IMG/VR virus record: IMGVR_UViG_3300044908_000033
Coordinates: 1 to 51,091 of that record
Strand: one strand, 5' to 3'
DNA from: a virus
Length of the DNA stretch: 51,091 nucleotides
Shown here one piece after another: positions 7,501 to 14,800 of the stretch. The notes below the pieces were generated by a model, which was not told where the DNA came from, made no database searches, and saw nothing but the letters and a program-made list of their open reading frames with translations. Position 1 is the first letter of the stretch; every line of letters begins with the position of its first letter. Position numbers and translations under genes: made by a program.

Positions 7501-7961
7501 AGCACAAAGACGAAGCCCTGCTCGACGAGTTCCGCGCGCGGCCGTGCGAAATGTGCGGCAAGCCCCCGCCGTCAGATCCACACCACCTTTGTTCGGTCGG
7601 AGCTGGCCGCGTCGACATCCGGTGCAACGTGGTTTCCCTGTGCCGGTTTTGCCATGTCCGCGTCGATGCTGAATCGGCTTTCCGGGCCCGGGTGTGGACC
7701 CGCGTTCTGCGGCGCGAGGGCATGCCGTTCAGCGAGGATCTACTGGCCGAGGTCAACCGCATCCGCCGACTGCCGAAAGGATCGAACCCCTATGAGCAAT
7801 CCAGTCCACGGAACGGCGAGGCACGAGCTGCATGTGACGGTGGAGACGGACAAGGGGCCGAAGCAGACGGCCTACGTGATCCGGTTCCTCGAGTCGGCGC
7901 CGAAGATCGGACAACCGGCCTGGGAGTTGGCGAAGTACGAGGAGGATGGCGAGCTTTCTGA
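7497..7961 (+). CDS. HNH-type (treble-clef) nuclease-like protein
   Basis: The frame encodes 154 residues. CEMC near 17-20, the DPHHL motif near 27-31 and CRFCH near 49-53 form a zinc-bound HNH/treble-clef core as in small phage HNH or NinG/DUF968-type proteins, which cleave DNA or process junctions. The recognisable domain ends near residue 97; the last 57 residues are Gly/Arg-rich and lie over the start of the next gene in another frame (170-base overlap), so the true C-terminus may be shorter through a frameshift or sequencing indel. The ATG is coupled to the upstream stop. Confidence 0.65.
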   Translation: MKHKDEALLDEFRARPCEMCGKPPPSDPHHLCSVGAGRVDIRCNVVSLCRFCHVRVDAESAFRARVWTRVLRREGMPFSEDLLAEVNRIRRLPKGSNPYEQSSPRNGEARAACDGGDGQGAEADGLRDPVPRVGAEDRTTGLGVGEVRGGWRAF

Positions 7962-8121
7962 GGCGGTCTACCATGTCATCGTCACGCCGAACGGCGTGGA
8001 GTGCGACTGTGCCGACTACACCTTCCGCCGGCACAACAAGCCGGGCGGTGGTTGCAAGCATATCAAGGCGTGCAGGGCCGGCGGGTTGCTGTCGGAGAGG
8101 TTGCTGGAGGTCATTCGCTAG
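7792..8121 (+). CDS. SWIM zinc-finger protein
   Basis: The protein has 109 residues. Its C-terminal third has the SWIM signature: CDCADYTFRRH followed by GGGCKHI, i.e. CxC-xn-CxH. SWIM domains bind DNA or proteins and occur in transposase, helicase and recombination-partner proteins. The N-terminal part looks beta-rich. The frame also has earlier start codons, but the ATG at 7792 begins the sequence of normal composition. It ends directly before the cytosine methyltransferase start, so both are probably made together. Confidence 0.75.
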   Translation: MSNPVHGTARHELHVTVETDKGPKQTAYVIRFLESAPKIGQPAWELAKYEEDGELSEAVYHVIVTPNGVECDCADYTFRRHNKPGGGCKHIKACRAGGLLSERLLEVIR

Positions 8122-9207
8122 ATGCTTGTCTTGTCAATCTTCCCCGGTATCGACATGCTCGGCACCGCATTCTCGCAAGCCGGATTCTGTGTCGTGCGCG
8201 GCGGTGACCCGATTTTCGGCGGCGACGTGCGCACCGAGCATTACCCGCCTGGCGTGTTCGCAGGCGTCATCGGCGGACCGCCGTGCCAGTCGTTTTCGTC
8301 GCTCGCGCATTTGGTCCGGGCCAACGGGCACGAGCCGAAATTCGGCAACCTAATTCCCGAGTTCGAGCGCGTCGTCACTGAGGCCCTGCCGGCATGGTTC
8401 GTGATGGAAAACGTCAGGGCCGCGCCGCTGCCCGTGGTGTCCGGCTATGGCGTGAAGTCGTTCCTGCTTGACAACGCGATGCTGGACAGCGGCGATGGCC
8501 ACGGGCAGGAGCAAACGCGGCTGCGGCGGTTCTCATTTGGCATGCGCGGACGTGCTGATGCCGACGTGCCGGACCTGCGCCGGTGGATCGACCTGGCTAC
8601 GTTTCTGCTGCCGGATGCCGCCGATGATAGCCGCGATACAGTGAGCGGCAGCGGCGGCGTGAATTGGAAAATGAACGAGACGGAGCTGCGGCGCACGTCG
8701 ACGAGAACCGTCACGGCGATGGGACCGGACCATTTGCAGGGCCTACGCGATTCCACCAACGAAACGCGCCGCACGCGCCGCCAAGCCGTCGTGAGCGACC
8801 CGAACACCGTGCCGGTCAAGATCGGCGGCTCGGAAAAGGTGAAGCGGACGCGAAAAGCCGGCATCACAGGTAGCGGTGGCGGCATCAGCGTACAGGGTTT
8901 GCCAGAGCCGGAATACCTGCGCCGGCGGAAAGCGGCTGCAGGCGGCAAGGTTGACCGCACCAATCACGAAGCGGTCAACGGTTCGCATGGGGTTCCGCCA
9001 TCGGCACGGGACAAGGGCAAAGGCCGCTACCGATTCGAGGATGCCTGCCGCTTGCAGGGCCTCTCTGCCGAGTGGTGCGCGGCGTTCGTCGAGCATTCGC
9101 AGATGACCGCCGAGGGGCGCCTGAAAGCTGTTGCCAATGGCGTTCCAATTTTTATGGGCGTGGCGATCGCCCAGGCTGTTAAGGAGGCCATCAATGCCAA
9201 CCTGTAG
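8122..9207 (+). CDS. DNA (cytosine-C5) methyltransferase
   Basis: The 361-residue protein has motif I as FPGIDMLGTAF (7-17), motif IV GGPPCQSFSS with catalytic C55, motif VI ENV at 96-98, and motif VIII QTRLRRF at 130-136. A target-recognition stretch of about 150 residues follows, then motif IX/X (FEDACRLQGLS and a late NGVPIFMGVAIA). It should transfer methyl groups to C5 of cytosine. All key residues are present. No restriction enzyme lies nearby, so protection of phage DNA from host restriction is the likeliest role. The ATG follows the SWIM gene stop directly. Confidence 0.92.
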   Translation: MLVLSIFPGIDMLGTAFSQAGFCVVRGGDPIFGGDVRTEHYPPGVFAGVIGGPPCQSFSSLAHLVRANGHEPKFGNLIPEFERVVTEALPAWFVMENVRAAPLPVVSGYGVKSFLLDNAMLDSGDGHGQEQTRLRRFSFGMRGRADADVPDLRRWIDLATFLLPDAADDSRDTVSGSGGVNWKMNETELRRTSTRTVTAMGPDHLQGLRDSTNETRRTRRQAVVSDPNTVPVKIGGSEKVKRTRKAGITGSGGGISVQGLPEPEYLRRRKAAAGGKVDRTNHEAVNGSHGVPPSARDKGKGRYRFEDACRLQGLSAEWCAAFVEHSQMTAEGRLKAVANGVPIFMGVAIAQAVKEAINANL

Positions 9208-9631
9208 CCGCAAGCAACTTGAAGCCATGCCCGGTTTCGACCCGGCCTTCCACCTCGGAGAGAAACCAGGAGAGGCCGCCCAGCGCGAGGCGTTCCGAGA
9301 CCTGGGCGTGCCGATGGACGACGACCGCGCGAAGTGGTCTGAGAAGGAGTTCCAGGCCCGCGTCACAGCCTACGCCGAGGCCCGTGGCTGGGTGGTCTAC
9401 CACACCTACGACAGCCGCAAGAGCCAAAAAGGATTCCCAGACCTTGTTCTGGTGCGCGGACCGCCTTCGTCGCCGGCACGCTTGATCTTCGCGGAACTGA
9501 AATCAGAAACTGGCAAAGAACGAAAAGAGCAAGCCGAATGGCGGCGCTTGCTCGAATGGGTGGGCGGCAATGTTGAGGCGTACCTGTTTCGCCCTTCGGA
9601 CTGGCCGAAGATTCTGGAGGTGCTCAAGTGA
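9194..9631 (+). CDS. VRR-NUC domain nuclease
   Basis: The protein has 145 residues from an ATG with AAGGAGG at 9181-9187. The PD-(D/E)xK-like core is visible as KWSEKEFQARV (E52), GFPDLVLV (D83) and FAELKSE (E101, K103), followed by a helix with EQAEW and a YLFRP strand. Stand-alone VRR-NUC proteins of phages are structure-selective nucleases related to the FAN1 nuclease domain. It probably trims junctions or flaps arising from the ERF pathway. The start lies inside the last codons of the methyltransferase gene. Confidence 0.87.
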   Translation: MPTCSRKQLEAMPGFDPAFHLGEKPGEAAQREAFRDLGVPMDDDRAKWSEKEFQARVTAYAEARGWVVYHTYDSRKSQKGFPDLVLVRGPPSSPARLIFAELKSETGKERKEQAEWRRLLEWVGGNVEAYLFRPSDWPKILEVLK

Positions 9632-9840
9632 AGCCGCGCTATTACGTGTACACCTGGGACATCGAGAAAGAGGACTTCACCCCCCAGAAAGGCGTGCGGT
9701 GCGGCCCCTACAGCCTCTTCGGACTGCGGAGGGCGCTCCGAGCGTTGCAGAGTTTGGGATACGAAGCCGATTACTACGGGCGAAGAGATGGCTTCGGAGC
9801 TGGCGATCCTTCGGTGAGCGTACAAAGGGTTGATCGTTGA
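9628..9840 (+). CDS. Small hypothetical protein
   Basis: The 70-residue aromatic, basic protein (MKPRYYVYTWDIEKEDF at the start) begins at a GTG overlapping the nuclease stop. Its stop overlaps the next TTG start. It looks alpha/beta. No family recognised. Confidence 0.65.
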   Translation: MKPRYYVYTWDIEKEDFTPQKGVRCGPYSLFGLRRALRALQSLGYEADYYGRRDGFGAGDPSVSVQRVDR

Positions 9841-10046
9841 GGCACTACACCCGCATCACTCCGCACCGCCAAGGCAAAGGCAACCAGGGCACGCGCCAGC
9901 GCTGGATCGAGTGCGACTGCGACGCTGCCAGGATCGGGGCGCCTCATTGCCCCCGGTGCGAAGGACGCGGGTTTGTGCGGATCGAGCGGATGAAAGCGCC
10001 GTCGATGGTACGGCATCCACTGGACGCGGGAGAAGATGATGGATGA
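9837..10046 (+). CDS. Small zinc-finger protein
   Basis: The 69-residue protein starts at a TTG in a TTGA overlap. CDC near 27-29 and CPRCEGRGF near 38-46 form a DnaJ-like zinc knuckle pair in a basic background. It runs 11 bases into the methylase gene. A nucleic-acid-binding accessory role is plausible but not shown. Confidence 0.6.
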   Translation: MRHYTRITPHRQGKGNQGTRQRWIECDCDAARIGAPHCPRCEGRGFVRIERMKAPSMVRHPLDAGEDDG

Positions 10047-11142
10047 TTGGCATGGCTGCTATGACGACGGCTGGAAGGGCCTCATCGTCGATGAAGCGTT
10101 CGCGCATCCCGCCAAGATCGCGCGCGGCCTTTCCCGTCGTATCTACACGCACGCCTTCGAGCAAGGCTGGCTGCGCGCTGGCGATTGCGTCGTTGACCCG
10201 TTCGGGGGGATTGCTGGGACCGCTTACTACGCTGCCCACATGGGCCTGCGCTGGGTCGGCTGCGAACTGGAGCCGCGCTTTCACGCGCTGGCCGGCGAGA
10301 ACTTCAAGCTGTGGGCACACCTGAGCCGGCACCATGCGGATTACGTGCCGCCGGTCATGGTGTGCGGGGATTCGCGCAAACTTGCGGAACTGGTGGGAGC
10401 GGCGGGGTGCGTGGTGTCGTCACCACCGTTTTCGCAAGCTGGTTGTCAACCGCCAGCGATACGCTCGCATGCTCCTGTTCGGTCGAAATGGATAGAAGAA
10501 CCGGACAGGCCGGACAATTACGGCGACACCCCCGGTCAACTCGGCCGGCTCCGCGAGGGGGACGTGGCGGCGGTGGTGTCGAGTCCGCCATTCGAGAAAG
10601 GCGCGGAAGGCGGTTTGCGCGGCAGCAAGTTCAAAGACCCCGCCGCTTTTGCTGCCGCCATGTCTGCAGCAGATGGCAAAAACGGCCGCCATGCTGCCAG
10701 CCCAGCGGCGCGACTGGCCCAGCTTTGGCGCGATTCCAACCGCGTTTATGGCGACACCAATGGCAACATCGGCAACGACACCGGCGAAACCTTCTGGAGC
10801 GCCGCCCGCGAGATCGTCGAGCAATGCTGGCACGTCCTGCGCCCCGGTGGACACGCGATATGGGTCGTCAAGGACTACGTGAAGGCTGGCCGCATCGTGC
10901 CATTCTGCGCCAACTGGCGGCTGCTGTGCGAGTCTGTCGGCTTCCGCACGCTCTGCGAGCATCGGGCGATGCTGGTGAAAGACCTGGGGGAAGAACACTC
11001 GCTATTCGAGGCCCCGAAGCGGCGGACGAAGGAGCGGAAGTCGTTCTTCAGGCGGCTTGCGGAGAAGAAGGGCAGCCCGCGGATTGATTGGGAGACGGTG
11101 ATTTGCATGGAAAGGCTGGACGGGAGTGAAGACGAGGAGTAG
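10036..11142 (+). CDS. N4/N6-type DNA methylase (double-SPPF family)
   Basis: The 368-residue protein has the SAM-binding motif CVVDPFGGIAGTAYYAA at about 51-67, before two catalytic-type motifs, CVVSSPPFSQAG near 128 and AVVSSPPFEKGAEGG near 181, and a late WHVLRPGGHAIWVVKDYV strand-helix. The motif order (SAM motif first) differs from the commonest DPPY-first layout. The double SPPF and the SFFRRLAEKKGSPRID tail match a phage methylase family I recall. It should methylate an exocyclic amino group of A or C. It ends the rightward operon and is followed by a strong hairpin. Confidence 0.85.
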   Translation: MMDDWHGCYDDGWKGLIVDEAFAHPAKIARGLSRRIYTHAFEQGWLRAGDCVVDPFGGIAGTAYYAAHMGLRWVGCELEPRFHALAGENFKLWAHLSRHHADYVPPVMVCGDSRKLAELVGAAGCVVSSPPFSQAGCQPPAIRSHAPVRSKWIEEPDRPDNYGDTPGQLGRLREGDVAAVVSSPPFEKGAEGGLRGSKFKDPAAFAAAMSAADGKNGRHAASPAARLAQLWRDSNRVYGDTNGNIGNDTGETFWSAAREIVEQCWHVLRPGGHAIWVVKDYVKAGRIVPFCANWRLLCESVGFRTLCEHRAMLVKDLGEEHSLFEAPKRRTKERKSFFRRLAEKKGSPRIDWETVICMERLDGSEDEE

Positions 11143-11150
11143 AAACGGAA

Positions 11151-11178
11151 CAGGCGACTTCTTTGGGGAAGTCGCCTG
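11151..11178. terminator. Perfect 11-bp hairpin at the end of the rightward operon
   Basis: CAGGCGACTTC (11151-11161) pairs perfectly with GAAGTCGCCTG (11168-11178) around a six-base loop. It lies nine bases after the methylase stop. No U tract follows on either strand, so it may be a weak bidirectional terminator or an RNA-end stabiliser between the two converging operons. Confidence 0.6.
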
Positions 11179-11239
11179 AACCTGCCGAATACCTGTAGAC
11201 GGCCCGCGTTGAGCCAATTCTACACGGCATTTCTCAGGT

Positions 11240-11600
11240 TGACAACCCTCTTAAAACCCGATTTGAACGGACACCGTGCTCCGGGTGTCATTACCCTGAC
11301 AGGGACGTGGGGCAGCAACGCTTACTCGATTAGCCAGCAACCGCGGCGGAAACACGGTGCTTGCACCGCTCGCCCCGGACTGCGATGAAGCGTGTTTCTC
11401 CGGTCGGCCCCAAACGACCGGCGCTGTGGGGGGATCAGGGTCGAGCAGCTAACCCGCGGGGAGAAACACCCCGGCCGTAGACAAACGCGGGGACCGATGG
11501 CCAGGCTCGATTGTTCACCGGCACAGCGAGAACAAAACTCGGGGGGGAGCGGTAAACGCTCCGGGGAGGCTTTAGTCAAAGTGCGCGCTGACATTCAAAC
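11240..11600. ncRNA. Structured non-coding stretch, candidate RNA
   Basis: No credible gene lies between 11179 and 11638. Several helices are visible: 11270-11275/11284-11289 (GACACC/GGTGTC), CGGTG-CTTG-CACCG near 11354-11367, 11400-11406/11415-11421 (CCGGTCG/CGACCGG), a long-range 10-bp pairing 11392-11401/11460-11469 that partly competes with it, and GGAGCG-GTAAA-CGCTCC near 11550. Together they suggest a folded RNA or a long leader of the small gene at 11639. Orientation is unknown and G+C richness alone favours chance helices. Confidence 0.3.
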
Positions 11601-11638
11601 GGGTACGATGGTTTCATGGGCTGGAGAGGGAAATAACG

Positions 11639-11881
11639 ATGCGACTCTGGGCCACCTACCACGCTGGAGACGACTCGGTGGTGCTGTGGGAGAAGCGGCC
11701 GACGGTCCACACGGCCCTGGAGTGGCGCGGGGACGGGTGCTGTGGGTGGATCGGCGTCGAGGTGTTCAAGGCGTTGTTTGGGCGCGTGCCGAAGCCTTCA
11801 CGTCCAGAACGAATCACTTCACCTGCGGCCAGCGCTTGTACTGCGGCCCAAACGGACCCAGCAGGCGGAAAGCGTCAGTAG
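11639..11881 (+). CDS. Small hypothetical protein convergent with the late operon
   Basis: The 80-residue protein has GGAGAGGG (11622-11629) in front. Its first 55 residues look like a folded domain (MRLWATYHAGDDSVVLWEKR and Trp/Cys-rich continuation), while the last 25 are low-complexity and lie over the 3' end of the giant late gene (68-base overlap, opposite strand). Function unknown. It could be transcribed from the structured region upstream. Confidence 0.5.
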   Translation: MRLWATYHAGDDSVVLWEKRPTVHTALEWRGDGCCGWIGVEVFKALFGRVPKPSRPERITSPAASACTAAQTDPAGGKRQ

Positions 11882-14800
11882 CGTGCTGCTGCTGGCGTGG
11901 CCGGTCAAAGCCGCCCAGGGTGGCGATCGGCGGGTTGGCCGTGCGAAGGGCAGCGATGGCGTTGTTCAAGATCTGATGCTCATCGGCGTAGGCGCGATCG
12001 GCCAGCCTGTGACCGCGCCAGTCCTCGCCGGTGATGGCGGTGTGGATGGCGGTCGGGTAGGGGCCGAGGGACGGGTGGACGGCGCTCATTGCGATGTCGC
12101 TCACCATCCGCTGGCTGATCTGCGGCCCGGTCTTGCCCTCGCGGAGGCCCTGGATGGCGGCGCCAGCTCCGGTGACGTTGAGGGCGCGGCGGCCGCCGAC
12201 CATGCGGAGCGGGTCGAGATAGATCGTCTCGCCTTCCGGTGACTCGCCGAGTTTGATGGAGCCGACCGGCGTGTTGTCGTCGCCGTCCCACTTGCCCCAC
12301 AAGATCAAATTCACGGCGCTGGTGCCGATCAGGAGGCCAAGGAACTTGCACAGCATCGAGGCCCGCAAGCCGGCCGACTGGAGAGGCGTGAGGTTGCGGA
12401 CGCCGGCCCGCAGGAGCATGGCCTTGTCGATGGCCCGCATGTTGAAGTTGAAGCCGGCGACGGCGAAGGGGCCGATGCCGGTGTCCTTGAGGAACTTCAC
12501 AAGGCGGCTGTAGGTGAGCCGGTTGTAGTTGCCGGCCCCCTTGTTGATCCAGTTGGCCCGGTCGAGCTGCGTATCGGGCACGCGGCCAGCCTTCGCCAGA
12601 CGGGTGTAGGCGTCATCCAGGGTGAGCCGCATGGCCCGCCCGAACGTGTCGAGCAGCTTGCCCACCCAATACGTCGGGTCGGTCTGCGGCGGGATCGGCT
12701 TCGTCAGCAGTCCCCCCATCGTCGAGCCGCCCCAGATGTTGCCTGTCTCATTGCCCTTGTCCTTCATGGCGCCGATGCGGGCCAGCTCCACGATGGCATC
12801 CCGGATTCCCTTGTTGTCGGTCAAGATCTTGTAGAAGTTGGTCACGATGTCGCGGAACCGGACGCCAGGCTGCATCATGGCTGAGAGCAGGTTCGAGCCG
12901 TGGGACATGAACTCGGTGGTTGAGGCCAGGGAGATCTTGGTCAGGGCGCCGGCCACGTAGTCGGAGCCGGGGAACAGCTTCCACGGGTCGTCGATGTCGA
13001 GGACCTCGCGGTATTCGTTGTAGACGTCGGGATGCAGGTAGAGGCTCGTTTCGGATGGTGCGGCTTGCTGGGTGCCACGGGGAGGCTGGACGAACGGCAC
13101 CTCGCGGCCAGGGACGCCACGCAACTCGGGCACCTTGTCGCCGCGGGTTGCCCACTGGCCGAGCCCCTCAGCGACCAGGACGCGGTTCGCCTCGGCACGG
13201 TTGGCGATCGACACGCGCCGGTTCAGGCTGTTCTCGATCATCGCCGACATCCGCAGATCGTAGGCTTCGGCGTCGAGACCGGCTTCTTCCGCAAAAGGAT
13301 CCCTTTTTTGTTTGATGTTCCGCAGGTTGCCGCGCTTCGGTTTGAACACCGTGCCGGCACCGGTAAGGTCGCCAGGTTCCAGCACCTTCGCGTTGAAGGG
13401 CAAGCCGGGAATCTGGGTTATCGAGTCCGGCGGTCGGCCGTTGGCCTTCGTGTAAAGGTCATCCATCAGCCGGCCGAACTCGAGGTAGCGGTTCATAATC
13501 TGCCCGAACACGGGCGTCTTGATGAGGTACTGGAACTCCTTCTCGGTGTTGATGAGCGAGCCCGGCATCCCGAAGACGCTCGTGATCTTCTGGGCCCGGT
13601 TGTCGTAGTCGGCCGCCTTCGCCTTGTCGCCGGCCCGCAGCGCGTCGTTAGCCGCCTTGCGGAGTGCGGCCTTCGCGTAGCGGAAGCGAAGCTCGTAAAG
13701 GGCCGCGGCGGTCTTACGGTCCATGTTGTCGCTGTAGCCTTCGCCCATGATCTTCTTGGCCCAGATCGGAGCCGCTTCCTTGGCGTAGGTGGCCGAGGCT
13801 CCCCACTCGACCATCGAGGTAGCCGCCCTGGGGCTGAGGCGTTCCGTCTTGGGCATCTGGACGCCGCCGAGTTTCTCGGTCATGTCGTAGAACGAGTCCC
13901 ACCAAGACTTGAGCGCTGCCGGGGCATCCCGGAACACACTGATGTCTATGGCTCCTCGTCGGACGATTCGGCCGGGCCTGCCGCCGGGCTGCTGGGGTTG
14001 CTTGAGTCCGGGAGGCTGGGGGCTGACGCTGGGCTGAGGCTGGGGGCTTCGGAAGGGGATGTCGGAAAGGCTTCCGGCCTTCTCTGGTCGGGCGACTCCG
14101 CCGCCGGGTTGGGCAAGTTCGTCGGCTTGCCCCCCGCCGGTTTCCTCCGCCGCATCTTCTTGACCAGCGCTGCCAATTTCGTGCGCAAGCGCCCGAAGGT
14201 CGCCTTGTACCGTGGTGGGCGCGAGGCCAGCCGCTTGTCCAGCTCTGACGACATCGTTCACTGCCTCCGGTTCGAGGGTTTTCATTATGTCGAACGTGAT
14301 CTGTCCGCGGATGCCTTGCCGCAGGTCCGCAACGTAGTGCTGCCGGTCGTATGGCGAACCACCGCTCATCACCGGCGCGTCTTTGCGTGGCGGCGAGGTC
14401 GGAGGCCCAGCCGCAAGCCGAGCCTCCTTGATGACGGCGTTGACGTGGGGTCTGTCGAAGTTGAATTCGTCTTCGAGGATCTTCTTCCAGTAGCCGATGG
14501 CGTGCTCATCACCGCGTGCGATCGTCTTGCGGATGGCGTCCCGCGTGGCGAGCGGGATCGCCTGCTCGGTGTCTCTCAGGAGGTCGCCGGCGGCCGGCTT
14601 TCCACCGGCTCCGGCAGGCTGATTGGCTCCCCCGCCGGCTTGAACGGGGTGAGCGGTTTGGGTTGGCCCTGCAGGTGCGGCGACGGTTTGAAGCCCAGAG
14701 GCTCCCGGACCCGTAACCGGAGTTTGTCGTGCCGGAAGCCCCCCTGCAGTGGCACGTCGAACGGATGGCGGGCCCCCGGTTGTTCGTTCACCCTCGCCTG

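Noticed and set aside
10036-11142. Methylase as a novel fusion of two enzymes because of its two SPPF motifs
   Set aside because: I recall the double SPPF/SPPY layout with the same C-terminal tail in a known phage methylase family, so it is not new.
11239-11267. Possible promoter with TTGACA
   Set aside because: The best -10 at 17-base spacing is TTTGAA with three of six matches, too weak to call.
11392-11976. + strand open frame over the structured region
   Set aside because: Composition is non-protein-like and it overlaps the better-started gene at 11639.
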